A stretch of DNA of 64,000 nt. Source: Litorivita sp050633545. Lineage in GTDB: Bacteria > Pseudomonadota > Alphaproteobacteria > Rhodobacterales > Rhodobacteraceae. A model generated the notes under the pieces. The model ran no database searches. It saw only the letters and a program-made list of their open reading frames with translations, and was not told the DNA's origin. The stretch's first letter is position 1; every line of letters begins with the position of its first letter. Below, one piece after another: positions 1 to 8,387 of the stretch. The DNA is taken from NCBI GenBank assembly GCA_050633545.1, contig JBOEGS010000004.1, positions 372,001-436,000 on the forward strand, given 5' to 3'. The position numbers and the translations under genes are program-made.

Positions 1-1292
1 TGGGCGCGTTTTTGGCGCCTGCGGCCCATGCGCAAAACGGCCCGCTGAAGATCGAGATCACCGACGGGGTGATCGAACCTTTGCCTTATGCGGTGCCCGA
101 TTTCGTTGCCGAAAGCAGCGCGGCTGCGGGCATGGCGGCGCAACTGGCGCGGGTTGTGGCCGAAGACCTGAGCGGCACGGGCCTGTTTCGTGAAGTGCCC
201 AAAGAGGCCTATATCAGCCAGATCACCTCTTTCGCCTCGCCAGTGGAATTTTCGGACTGGAAGGCGATCAATGCGCAGGCGTTGATCACCGGCGCTGTCG
301 ATCTGGCGGCGGGCGGCAGATTGGTCGTGAAATTTCGCGTCTATGACGTCTTTGCCGGTCAAGAGATCGGATCGGGATTGCAATTCGTCGGCACTCAGGA
401 CGGATGGCGGCGCATGGCCCATAAGGTCGCCGATGCGGTCTATAGCCGGATCACCGGCGAGGGCGGCTATTTCGACAGCCGCGTGGTGTTTGTCGCCGAA
501 AGCGGCCCCAAGAACGAGCGCAAAAAGCGCCTTGCGATCATGGATTACGACGGCGCGAATGTGCAATATCTGACCGACAGCCGCTCTATCGTTCTGGCGC
601 CGCGGTTCTCGCCCACGGGCGACCGCGTGCTCTATACCAGCTACGAGAGCGGTTTCCCGCGTATCTATGTGCTTGATGTGGCCTCGGTGGGCAAACGCGC
701 GCTGGAAAATCAAGAGGGCACCATGAGCTTTGCGCCGCGCTTTGCCCCTGACGGGCGCACGGTGGTCTATTCGCTGACCCAAGGGGGCAATACCGATATC
801 TATGCGATGGATATCGCCTCGGGCGCGGCGCAGCGGCTGACCTCTGCGCCCTCGATCGAGACCGCGCCGAGCTTTTCGCCCGACGGGCGTCAGATCGTAT
901 TTGAAAGCGACCGCAGCGGTGCGCCGCAGCTCTACATCATGCCCGCTGCGGGCGGCGAGGCCAAACGCATCAGCTTCGGCCAAGGCCGCTATGGCACGCC
1001 GGTCTGGTCGCCGCGCGGCGATCTCATCGCCTTTACCAAACAAAGCAAGGGCCGGTTCCATATCGGCGTGATGCGCACGGATGGCTCCGAAGAGCGGCTG
1101 CTCACGGCTTCGTTCCTTGACGAGGGTCCGACATGGGCCCCCAATGGCCGCGTGATTATGTTCACCCGCGAAACCCAAGGCGCGGGCGGGCAGGCGAGCC
1201 TTTATTCGGTCGATATCACGGGGCGCAATGTCAAACGCGTGCGCACCGAAGGCGGTGCATCCGATCCGGCATGGTCGCCTTTGCAAAATTAA
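1..1292 (+). CDS. tolB: TolB, Tol-Pal periplasmic beta-propeller protein (5' end missing)
   Basis: The frame is open to the left edge; the first visible residues (GAFLAPAAHA-Q) look like the end of a signal peptide with an AHA cleavage site, so the true start lies outside the window. The mature protein has an N-terminal domain of about 150 residues followed by repeated blades of the type APRFSPTGDRVLY, APRFAPDGRTVVYS and APSFSPDGRQIVFES, the TolB/WD40-like propeller. TolB acts in the periplasm, linking the TolQRA motor to Pal during outer-membrane constriction. It is followed by pal and cpoB on the same strand, the standard tol order; tolQ, tolR and tolA would be expected just upstream. Confidence 0.96.
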   Translation, partial: GAFLAPAAHAQNGPLKIEITDGVIEPLPYAVPDFVAESSAAAGMAAQLARVVAEDLSGTGLFREVPKEAYISQITSFASPVEFSDWKAINAQALITGAVDLAAGGRLVVKFRVYDVFAGQEIGSGLQFVGTQDGWRRMAHKVADAVYSRITGEGGYFDSRVVFVAESGPKNERKKRLAIMDYDGANVQYLTDSRSIVLAPRFSPTGDRVLYTSYESGFPRIYVLDVASVGKRALENQEGTMSFAPRFAPDGRTVVYSLTQGGNTDIYAMDIASGAAQRLTSAPSIETAPSFSPDGRQIVFESDRSGAPQLYIMPAAGGEAKRISFGQGRYGTPVWSPRGDLIAFTKQSKGRFHIGVMRTDGSEERLLTASFLDEGPTWAPNGRVIMFTRETQGAGGQASLYSVDITGRNVKRVRTEGGASDPAWSPLQN

Positions 1293-1297
1293 CCGCG

Positions 1298-1323
1298 CCC
1301 GCGCCTTCGCAATAAGGCGCGGG
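1298..1323 (+). terminator. Hairpin after tolB
   Basis: Perfect 8-bp stem (CCCGCGCC / GGCGCGGG) starting six bases after the tolB stop. No T run follows, so it may be an RNA-stability or attenuation hairpin between tolB and pal instead of a full terminator. Confidence 0.4.
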
Positions 1324-1494
1324 TGAACATATATGCGGAGGTTGTGTTTTGAATGTGCCTCTATATGTGGTAGAAAAGAGCAAACCGGCGCGGCGCAGAT
1401 CGGCGCAGACGGCGGAACGAGACGAAATCAGGCGGCGCGCCGGTGGGGCATGCCGCGACAATGACAGAGCAGAACATATATGTGGGGCAAAGAC

Positions 1495-2016
1495 ATGACA
1501 TTCCTGAGCAAAGCGCTTCTCCTGACGGCGGGGCTTTCCTTGGCCGCCTGCACCAATCCCAACCGGTTTGGCGGCGGTGACACGGTTGATTTGAACGGCG
1601 CGGGCAGCGCCAATAGCGCGGCCATGGCCGGTTCGGCCTCCGATCCGACCTCGCCGCTGTATTTCCAGCAAACCGTCGGCGACCGCGTGTTGTTCGAGGT
1701 GGACCAATCGACCCTGAACGCGGGCGCGCGCGCGACCTTGGACGGGCAGGCCGCGTGGCTTGCGTCAAACGGCGATTACGCTGCGGTCATCGAGGGTCAT
1801 GCGGACGAGCAAGGCACCCGCGAATATAACCTTGGATTGGGGGCCAAACGGGCCGAAGCGGTGCGCGCCTATCTCGTCTCCAAAGGGGTTTCCAACGCGC
1901 GGCTCAAGGTTTTGTCCTACGGCAAGGAGCGCCCGATCGAGATTTGCAGCGCCGAGTCCTGCTATGCCAAGAACCGCCGCGCCGTGACGATCCTGTCGTC
2001 CGGCCTGTCGAGCTAA
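1495..2016 (+). CDS. pal: Pal, peptidoglycan-associated lipoprotein
   Basis: 173-aa OmpA-family lipoprotein. A short signal peptide ends in the lipobox LAAC, so the mature protein is lipidated at the outer membrane. The C-terminal OmpA domain has the peptidoglycan-binding signature (EGHADEQGTREYNLGLGAKRA) and ends with KNRRAVTI. Two cysteines (ICSAESCYAKN) lie near the end and could form a disulfide. The ATG at 1495 is chosen over an in-frame ATG at 1480 because GGGGCAAAG lies just before it and the signal peptide then has normal length. Pal partners TolB upstream and CpoB downstream in the Tol system. Confidence 0.96.
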   Translation: MTFLSKALLLTAGLSLAACTNPNRFGGGDTVDLNGAGSANSAAMAGSASDPTSPLYFQQTVGDRVLFEVDQSTLNAGARATLDGQAAWLASNGDYAAVIEGHADEQGTREYNLGLGAKRAEAVRAYLVSKGVSNARLKVLSYGKERPIEICSAESCYAKNRRAVTILSSGLSS

Positions 2017-2029
2017 GAGGCCTGCGCGC

Positions 2030-2884
2030 ATGACCCGTTGTTTTGGCCGTGTCGCTGCTGTGGTGTTGGGGGCGGCTGTGGCCTTTTCCTCACCCTCGGC
2101 GATCATCGCACAGCAGGCAGACCCGCAAACTCTTGCCGATATCCGCCAAGAGCTCACGGTTTTGCATGTGGAAATGCAAAAGCTCAAACGCGAGTTGAGC
2201 ACCACAGGGACGGCAGGCACCGCGCTGTCGGGCAGCGGTGTGTTGGAGCGGGTCGATGCGATCGAGGCCGAGGTGCAACGCCTGACCGGCAAGACCGAGG
2301 AGTTGGAATTTCGCATCAATTCGGTGGTCAAGGATGGCACCAACCGCGTTGGCGATCTCGAATTCCGCTTGGTCGAGCTTGAGGGCGGCGATGTGAGCAA
2401 ATTGGGCGAGACCACCACATTGGGCGGCGCTTTGCCCGAAGCAGCGGCCGTGGATACGGGCGGGTCGGGCGATGCCACGGTTGATGAGGGCGCGCAGATG
2501 GCGGTCGGCGAAGTGGCCGATTTCGAGCGCGCCGAGGCGGCTTTGGCGGCGGGCGATCATGCTAAGGCGGCCGAGCTTTTCACCGCCTTTGGCGAGACCT
2601 ATTCGGGCGGGCCGCTGGGCCTCAAAGCGCAGGTCCTTTTGGGCGAGGCGCGCGAGGGCAATGACGATCTGACCGGTGCGGCGCGGGCCTATCTGGCGGC
2701 GTTTTCCGCCGCGCCCGAAGGCGCGGATGCGCCCGACGCGCTGTTCCGGTTGGGCCGCACCTTGGGCCGTTTGGGGCAAACCCAAGAGGCCTGCGTGACC
2801 CTGTCCGAAGTCGGCCTGCGTTTCCCCGATGCGCCCAGCGTACTTGAGGCGCAATCGAGTATGCGCAATCTGGGGTGTCCTTGA
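2030..2884 (+). CDS. cpoB: CpoB/YbgF, Tol-Pal coordinator of cell-wall synthesis
   Basis: 284 aa with a signal peptide (cleavage near AFSSPSAIIAQQ). An N-terminal helical, coiled-coil-forming stretch (about residues 30-110, heptad-like LHVEMQKLKRELS) is followed by a linker and C-terminal TPR repeats (FERAEAALAAGDHAKAAELF, GLKAQVLLGEA, DALFRLGRTLGRLGQ), the CpoB architecture. It is a periplasmic protein that couples Tol-Pal to peptidoglycan synthesis during division. It lies 13 bp after pal and its 3' end overlaps tilS by 10 bases, so pal-cpoB-tilS are probably co-transcribed. Confidence 0.93.
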   Translation: MTRCFGRVAAVVLGAAVAFSSPSAIIAQQADPQTLADIRQELTVLHVEMQKLKRELSTTGTAGTALSGSGVLERVDAIEAEVQRLTGKTEELEFRINSVVKDGTNRVGDLEFRLVELEGGDVSKLGETTTLGGALPEAAAVDTGGSGDATVDEGAQMAVGEVADFERAEAALAAGDHAKAAELFTAFGETYSGGPLGLKAQVLLGEAREGNDDLTGAARAYLAAFSAAPEGADAPDALFRLGRTLGRLGQTQEACVTLSEVGLRFPDAPSVLEAQSSMRNLGCP

Positions 2885-4212
2885 CGGGCACGGACCAGCT
2901 CCTCGTCGAGCGGGTGCGATCTGCCTTGCAGCCGCGCCCGCCGTCGATCATTGGCGTGGCGGTCTCGGGCGGATCCGACAGCGCGGCGCTGCTGCATCTT
3001 TTGCATGATTTTGCCAATGACGAGAGCGCCCACGGGCGGCGCATCGCCCTGCGCGCGGTGACCGTCAATCACGGCCTGCGCCCCGAGGCACGCGACGAGG
3101 CCCGCGCGGTGGGGCAGATGGCGGCGGATTTGGGCGTGGCGCATGATATCGTCGATTGGACGACATGGGACGGCAAGGGCAATCTGCAAGACCGCGCGCG
3201 GCGGGCGCGTTATGAATTGATGTCGGGATGGGCGGCGCAGCACGGCATCGGGCATATCGCTTTGGGTCATACGGCGGATGATCAGGCCGAAACCGTTTTG
3301 ATGCGCCTTGGCCGCGCGGCGGGGGTGGACGGGCTTTCGGCGATGTCGCCGCGCCGCCGGATGGGGCATGTGACCTTGCTGCGGCCTTTGCTGGCGGTGC
3401 GCCGCGCCGCGCTGCGCGCGCATCTGGAGCGACGCGGCGTGGCTTGGGTCGAGGACCCGAGCAACGACAATCCGGCCTATGCGCGGGTGCGGCTGCGCGC
3501 CTCACTGGCGGCGGGCGAGGCGGGGCTGAGCGTGGAGGCTTTGTGCACCGTGGCGCAAAATATGGCCAGCGTGCGCGAGGCGCTGGGATGGCAATGTTTC
3601 ATGGCGGCGCGCGCCAATGTGCGCATCGACGCCGATACGGTTGTGATCTCGCGGCGCGGGTTTCGCACTCTGCCCGCCGAGGTGGCGCGGCGGGTTTTGC
3701 AAGAGGCGCTGCGGTGGGTTTCGGGGGCGGAATATGGCCCGCGCGGATCGGGTTTGACGCTGCTTCTTGAGGCGCTGCGCGGCGGCACGGCGATGACGCT
3801 CCACGGCTGCCAGATCGTGCCAAGCGGCGATGAGATCAGGGTTTTTCGCGAATACCAAGCGGTCGCGCATCTTGAGGCGGGCTTTGACGCGGCGGGGCGT
3901 GCGCTTTGGGACGGGCGTTGGGAATTGCATCTGCCCGATGGCGTGTCGGGCGAGGGGCTGTCTTTGCGCGCTTTGGGCGAGCAGGGCGCGGCCGAGTGCC
4001 GCGCCTGCCGCGCGCAGGCCGAAATCGAAGCGCAAGCCGCAGGGCGCGCGGTGCCGCCCGCTCCGGCGCGCCCGAGCGCCAGTTTGGCCGCAACCCCCGC
4101 CGTTTGGCGCGGCGCGCAGCTTGTCTCGGCGCCTTTGGCGGGCTGCCCCGAGGGATGGGCTGCCGTGCTTTGCCGCGATGCCGAAGCCTATTTTGGCGGA
4201 TTTCTCGACTAG
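2875..4212 (+). CDS. tilS: TilS, tRNA(Ile)-lysidine synthase
   Basis: 445 aa. The PP-loop ATP-pyrophosphatase motif SGGSDS is at residues 31-36, followed by the NHGLRPEA and GHTADDQAETVLMRL signatures of TilS. The enzyme converts the wobble C34 of the AUA-reading tRNA(Ile) to lysidine, an essential modification. The GTG start overlaps the cpoB end; a TTG at 2881 is an alternative. The C-terminal region carries an Ala/Arg/Pro-rich stretch (around residues 375-405, RAQAEIEAQAAGRAVPPAPA) before the conserved TPAVWRG segment, which looks like a lineage-specific insertion. ftsH follows after a 196-bp gap. Confidence 0.94.
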   Translation: MSLTGTDQLLVERVRSALQPRPPSIIGVAVSGGSDSAALLHLLHDFANDESAHGRRIALRAVTVNHGLRPEARDEARAVGQMAADLGVAHDIVDWTTWDGKGNLQDRARRARYELMSGWAAQHGIGHIALGHTADDQAETVLMRLGRAAGVDGLSAMSPRRRMGHVTLLRPLLAVRRAALRAHLERRGVAWVEDPSNDNPAYARVRLRASLAAGEAGLSVEALCTVAQNMASVREALGWQCFMAARANVRIDADTVVISRRGFRTLPAEVARRVLQEALRWVSGAEYGPRGSGLTLLLEALRGGTAMTLHGCQIVPSGDEIRVFREYQAVAHLEAGFDAAGRALWDGRWELHLPDGVSGEGLSLRALGEQGAAECRACRAQAEIEAQAAGRAVPPAPARPSASLAATPAVWRGAQLVSAPLAGCPEGWAAVLCRDAEAYFGGFLD

Positions 4213-4235
4213 GCTGCGCGCCGCGCCGCCGCACA

Positions 4236-4252
4236 TTCATCATTCGTTAACC
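4236..4252 (+). promoter_or_regulatory. CtrA-like site upstream of ftsH
   Basis: Sequence TTCA-N7-TTAACC matches the alphaproteobacterial CtrA consensus TTAA-N7-TTAAC with one mismatch. It lies in the tilS-ftsH gap about 155 bp before the ftsH start. The same one-mismatch form occurs upstream of dprA. Motif-only evidence. Confidence 0.3.
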
Positions 4253-4408
4253 ATGCCAGCGCTCTACTGATGGCATATTGATGCCCACCGGGGGGCAAAT
4301 CGCCGCTGGTTGCGGCGCAGCGCATTGAAGATGGCGCGATGATCTCTATTTATCATCCAAGCCCCATGTGATAGGCGCAGGGCTGAGAGATTTCTGAGGA
4401 GAGTGTCG

Positions 4409-6322
4409 TTGGGCAACGCGAAAAATATCGCCTTCTGGTTGGTCCTGTTCTTGCTGATATTGGCACTGTTCAACCTGTTTAGCGGGTCGGGCAATACATT
4501 GCAGAGCCGCGAGAAGGGCTATTCCGAATTTGTGACCGCTTTGGACAGCGGCAATGTCGCCCGTGCGGTGATCGACGGCGAGCAGGTCCGATGGACCGGA
4601 TCGGACAATTCCGATTACGTCACCATCGTCCCCGAAGGCACTGATGTTGCTGATAAATTGCTGGCGAAAAACGTGACGGTCACCGCGAAAAGCCAAGAGC
4701 AATCGACCTTCCAAGCCTTCCTGTTGTCGATCCTGCCGTTCCTTTTGCTGATCGGGGTGTGGATTTATTTCATGAACCGGATGCAGGGCGGCGGCAAAGG
4801 CGGGGCGATGGGCTTTGGCAAATCCAAGGCCAAGATGCTGACCGAGAAATCGGGCCGTGTGACCTTTGATGATGTCGCCGGTATCGACGAGGCCAAGGAA
4901 GAATTGGAAGAGATCGTCGAATTCCTGCGCAATCCGCAAAAATATTCGCGCCTTGGCGGCACGATCCCCAAGGGCGCTTTGCTTGTCGGTCCTCCGGGCA
5001 CCGGTAAAACCCTTCTGGCGCGCGCCATTGCGGGCGAGGCGGGCGTGCCTTTCTTTACGATTTCCGGCTCGGATTTCGTCGAGATGTTCGTCGGCGTCGG
5101 CGCAAGCCGTGTGCGCGACATGTTCGAACAGGCCAAGAAAAACGCGCCTTGCATCGTCTTTATCGACGAAATTGACGCCGTTGGCCGCCACCGCGGCGCC
5201 GGATATGGCGGCGGCAATGACGAGCGCGAACAAACGCTCAACCAGTTGCTGGTCGAAATGGACGGGTTCGAGGCCAATGAAGGCGTGATCATTCTGGCGG
5301 CGACCAACCGCCGTGATGTTCTGGACCCTGCGTTGCTGCGTCCGGGCCGGTTTGACCGTCAGGTCACGGTGCCCAACCCCGATATCAAGGGCCGCGAGAA
5401 AATCCTGTCGGTGCATGCGCGCAAAACGCCGCTTGGCCCTGATGTGGACCTGCGCCTGATCGCGCGCGGCTCGCCCGGATTTTCCGGTGCCGATCTGGCC
5501 AACCTTGTGAACGAGGCGGCCTTGATGGCCGCGCGTGTGGGGCGCCGCTTTGTCACCATGGTGGATTTTGAAAACGCCAAGGACAAGGTGATGATGGGGG
5601 CCGAGCGCCGCTCGATGGTGCTGACCGCCGATCAAAAGGAAAAAACCGCCTATCACGAATCCGGTCACGCGATTGTGGGTCTGGCTTTGCCGAAATGCGA
5701 TCCGGTTTATAAGGCGACGATCATCCCGCGCGGCGGCGCGTTGGGCATGGTTGTGTCCTTGCCCGAGATCGACCGCTTGAACTGGCACAAATCGGAATGC
5801 GAGCAAAAGCTGGCGATGACGATGGCCGGTAAGGCTGCCGAAATCCTCAAATACGGCGAGGATGAAGTGTCGAACGGTCCGGCGGGTGATATTCAACAAG
5901 CCAGCAGCCTCGCGCGGGCCATGGTCTTGCGTTGGGGCATGTCGGACAAGGTCGGCAACGTCGATTACGAGCAGGCCCACGAAGGATATAGCGGCAATGG
6001 TGCGGGTGGTTTCTCGATCTCGGCAGCGACGAAAGAGCTGATCGAGGAAGAGGTCAAGCGCATGATCGACGAGGCCTATGCCACGGCTTACCGTATCCTG
6101 ACCGAGAAAAACGACGAATGGGAGCGTTTGGCGCAGGGGCTTTTGGAATACGAAACCCTGACTGGCGAAGAGATCGAGCGCGTGGTGCGCGGCGAGCCGC
6201 CGCATAAGGGTTCGGATGAGGATGACAGCGGCAATGCGCCTTCGGTCACCGCAATCCCCAAGACCAAATCCAAACCCAAGGCGACGCCGCCGTCCGGCGA
6301 TATGGAGCCCGATCCGGCCTGA
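4409..6322 (+). CDS. ftsH: FtsH, membrane-bound ATP-dependent zinc metalloprotease
   Basis: 637 aa. Two transmembrane segments (about residues 5-25 and 103-121) flank a periplasmic domain. Then come the AAA module with Walker A GPPGTGKT (about 194-201), Walker B IVFIDEID, the second region of homology (NRRDVLDPALLRPGRFDR) and the zinc site HESGH starting at H416. FtsH extracts and degrades membrane and regulatory proteins. The start is set at TTG 4409 because GAGGAGAG lies five bases upstream and MGNAKNIAFW fits the family N-terminus; a GTG at 4403 overlaps that ribosome site. The C-terminal tail is low-complexity (Lys/Pro/Asp). The stop overlaps the next start (TGATG). Confidence 0.97.
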   Translation: MGNAKNIAFWLVLFLLILALFNLFSGSGNTLQSREKGYSEFVTALDSGNVARAVIDGEQVRWTGSDNSDYVTIVPEGTDVADKLLAKNVTVTAKSQEQSTFQAFLLSILPFLLLIGVWIYFMNRMQGGGKGGAMGFGKSKAKMLTEKSGRVTFDDVAGIDEAKEELEEIVEFLRNPQKYSRLGGTIPKGALLVGPPGTGKTLLARAIAGEAGVPFFTISGSDFVEMFVGVGASRVRDMFEQAKKNAPCIVFIDEIDAVGRHRGAGYGGGNDEREQTLNQLLVEMDGFEANEGVIILAATNRRDVLDPALLRPGRFDRQVTVPNPDIKGREKILSVHARKTPLGPDVDLRLIARGSPGFSGADLANLVNEAALMAARVGRRFVTMVDFENAKDKVMMGAERRSMVLTADQKEKTAYHESGHAIVGLALPKCDPVYKATIIPRGGALGMVVSLPEIDRLNWHKSECEQKLAMTMAGKAAEILKYGEDEVSNGPAGDIQQASSLARAMVLRWGMSDKVGNVDYEQAHEGYSGNGAGGFSISAATKELIEEEVKRMIDEAYATAYRILTEKNDEWERLAQGLLEYETLTGEEIERVVRGEPPHKGSDEDDSGNAPSVTAIPKTKSKPKATPPSGDMEPDPA

Positions 6323-7101
6323 TGTCCGGATCTGCAAATAACGACTGGAATCCCGGGGCCTATAACAGGTTCCGGGATTTGCGTTTGCGCCCCGCGCTGG
6401 ATTTGATAGCGGCGGTGGGGGACGTGCCGCAGGGCGCGGTTGTTGATCTGGGCTGCGGCGCGGGGGCGGCGGGGGATGCGCTGCGGGCGCGGTTCGGGGC
6501 GCGGATCTGCGGGGTGGACCTGTCGCCAGCGATGCTGTCGCAAGCCGAGCAGGCCGGTGCCTATGAGCGTTTGAATCAAGCCGATATGGCGACATGGGCG
6601 CCCGATGCGCCGCCCGCGCTGATCTTCTCTAATGCGGCGTTGCATTGGGTTGCGGACCACGCACAGGTGATGTCGCGTCTGGCGCTGAGTTTGGCCGAGG
6701 GCGGCACATTGGCGGTGCAAATTCCCCATCAAAACAACGCCCCCTCGCACCGGCTGTGGACCTCGCTTATGGCCGAGCATTTTGCGGGCCGCGTCGATCT
6801 CGAGGCTGGACCGCGCGCTTTGGAGCCTGCGCAATATCACCATATGCTCGAACCCTTAGGTGATCTGACGCTTTGGGAGACCGACTATTACCAGCTTTTG
6901 CCCCGCAGCGATGACGGCCACCCCGTGCGCCGCTTTACCGAAAGCACCTTTGCCAAACCGCTGCTCGATGCGCTGGACGAAGCGGAGCGTGCGCATCTCA
7001 TCCAGAGCTATGAGGCCGCTGCTGCAAAAATCTATCCCGCCGATGCGCAGGGGCGGGTGCTTTTCCCGTTCAAACGGTTGTTTTTCACCCTGACGGTGTG
7101 A
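6322..7101 (+). CDS. Tam-like trans-aconitate 2-methyltransferase family protein
   Basis: 259-aa class I SAM-dependent methyltransferase. Motif I is VVDLGCGAGAAG (about residues 40-51), motif II GVDLSPAM, and the post-I segment LIFSNAALHWVADH is typical of trans-aconitate methyltransferase (Tam). The PHQNNAPSHRLW and YYQLLPRSDDGHPVRRFTES stretches also fit that family. Tam methylates the aconitase inhibitor trans-aconitate. The substrate here is inferred only. The ATG overlaps the ftsH stop by one base, implying translational coupling. Confidence 0.82.
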   Translation: MSGSANNDWNPGAYNRFRDLRLRPALDLIAAVGDVPQGAVVDLGCGAGAAGDALRARFGARICGVDLSPAMLSQAEQAGAYERLNQADMATWAPDAPPALIFSNAALHWVADHAQVMSRLALSLAEGGTLAVQIPHQNNAPSHRLWTSLMAEHFAGRVDLEAGPRALEPAQYHHMLEPLGDLTLWETDYYQLLPRSDDGHPVRRFTESTFAKPLLDALDEAERAHLIQSYEAAAAKIYPADAQGRVLFPFKRLFFTLTV

Positions 7102-7231
7102 CGCGGCCCCTTTGTGATTGGCCGGTGTTTGCGATACGTCATGTTTGCCATCAAAGATGGTGATTGGCCTGCGCTGCGCCGCTGGTTTAGCCTGCGCCCA
7201 TCCCTTCGCATTGATCTCAAGGATGCCGCTC

Positions 7232-7840
7232 ATGCCCGCACTTTTGCCGACCGATTTTACCGCCCGCATCACATGGCTTGGCCGTGTGGCGGACCGCGAC
7301 GCCGCCCTCAAATCCGAAACCTTGCAGGCGGCGCAGATCGTCTTTGGCGGGATCGAGGGCGAAGCCCATGGCGGGGTCACGCGTCTGTCGTGCAGCCGCG
7401 TTTTGTCGCAATATCCGCGCAATACGGTGATCGCGAATGTGCGGCAATTCTCGGTCGTCTCGGCGCAGGATTTGGCGATGATCGCCGACGCGATGGGGGT
7501 CGAGCGGCTTGATCCGGCATGGCTTGGCGCCTCGATCTGCCTTGACGGGCTGCCCGATTTGACCAGCCTGCCGCCCTCGTCGCGGTTGCAGGCGCCCTCG
7601 GGGGCGACGCTTGTGGTGGATATGGAAAACCGCCCCTGTATGCTCCCGGCCAAAGAGATCGAAGCGATCTATCCCGGCAAGGGCAAAGCCTTCAAAGCCG
7701 CAGCCCAGCGGCGGCGCGGGGTGACGGCGTGGGTCGAGGCGGAAGGCGCTCTGCGTCTGGGCGACGAGATGCGTTTGCATATCCCCGATCAACCGGTCTG
7801 GCCGCATCTTGAGGCGGCGCGGGCAGGGGCCTCGAAATAG
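7232..7840 (+). CDS. MOSC-domain protein
   Basis: 202-aa protein resembling MOSC-domain proteins, a beta-barrel fold linked to molybdenum cofactor sulfuration and sulfur carriage. The central segment GGIEGEAHGG and the conserved cysteine in NRPCMLPAKEIE fit that family, and QRRRGVTAWVEAEGALRLGDEMRL is the typical MOSC C-terminus. An in-frame extension back to 7118 exists, but AAGG at 7218-7222 is correctly spaced only for ATG 7232, and the upstream residues look non-coding. The sulfur acceptor is unknown. It lies 130 bp after the methyltransferase and is followed by a converging minus-strand transcript. Confidence 0.75.
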   Translation: MPALLPTDFTARITWLGRVADRDAALKSETLQAAQIVFGGIEGEAHGGVTRLSCSRVLSQYPRNTVIANVRQFSVVSAQDLAMIADAMGVERLDPAWLGASICLDGLPDLTSLPPSSRLQAPSGATLVVDMENRPCMLPAKEIEAIYPGKGKAFKAAAQRRRGVTAWVEAEGALRLGDEMRLHIPDQPVWPHLEAARAGASK

Positions 7841-7851
7841 CCAATCCGCTG

Positions 7852-7893
7852 AAAAAAAAACGCCGCAGCACCGAGGGATGGCGGGCTGCGGCG
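7852..7893 (-). terminator. Rho-independent terminator on the minus strand
   Basis: Perfect 9-bp stem (CGCCGCAGC / GCTGCGGCG) followed on the minus strand by nine T residues. It points away from the MOSC gene and ends the short transcript carrying the 25-aa ORF at 7985-8062. Confidence 0.85.
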
Positions 7894-7984
7894 TGACAGG
7901 CGCGGGGGGGGATACGCGATGTGGTCGGGACGGGACAGACCCGCACATCATCCCCGCACAGGTAAAAGCATCAGGTCAAAAGTA

Positions 7985-8062
7985 TCAGGCCAAGAGCACC
8001 ACAGCAGAGGCGCCGAGGCCCAAGGCAAATCCGGTAAAGATCGTGATCGTGGCGGAAGACAT
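7985..8062 (-). CDS. 25-aa hydrophobic peptide, function unknown
   Basis: Short ORF that begins MSSATITIFTGFALGLG and ends ASAVVLLA, forming one hydrophobic, Gly/Ala-rich transmembrane-like helix. A strong ribosome site (AAAGGAAA, six bases before the ATG) and the good terminator at 7852-7893 support real expression. No family was recognised; single-helix peptides of this size often act as small subunits of membrane complexes, but nothing nearby names a partner. It lies alone on the minus strand between the MOSC gene and folD. Alternative: the transcript is a small RNA and the ORF is fortuitous. Confidence 0.5.
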   Translation of the reverse strand: MSSATITIFTGFALGLGASAVVLLA

Positions 8063-8080
8063 GGCGTTTCCTTTCGTGTT

Positions 8081-8387
8081 GCGGCGCGCCCGTTCGGGGC
8101 GCTGTTGCATAAGAAACGCCATTGCAGGGCCGAAAGTTCCATTGCAGCGATAATAGTTTTACGCGGGTGGTTCGGGCATCGGCGCGGCGCTTGTCGTAGG
8201 GGCGTCGAAACTGGCCGTTTGCAGCCCTGCGGCGGGCAAGGTTCAGGCGTTAAGTTTGCCGCAGCCTTGCGGGTTGATTAGCGGCGCGTGATGGCGCAAA
8301 AGAGCGGCGTGCCGCGCGCCGATATCGGGCGCGTATTGCTGCCGCCGATTTGCCCGCCAAGCTGCGCGGGCCGCCAAGGAGATGCCG
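8081..8387. other. Gap between the small ORF and folD
   Basis: About 300 bases that should hold the promoter of the minus-strand small ORF and that of folD on the plus strand. A rather AT-rich stretch (GCGATAATAGTTTTACGC, near 8146) is the only promoter-like spot. No convincing ORF, tRNA or terminator was seen. Confidence 0.5.

Noticed and set aside
4346..6595. 749-codon open frame antisense to ftsH
   Set aside because: It is fully covered by ftsH and its translation is low-complexity (His/Arg/Gln-rich) with no domain; long antisense frames are common in GC-rich DNA with strong codon bias.
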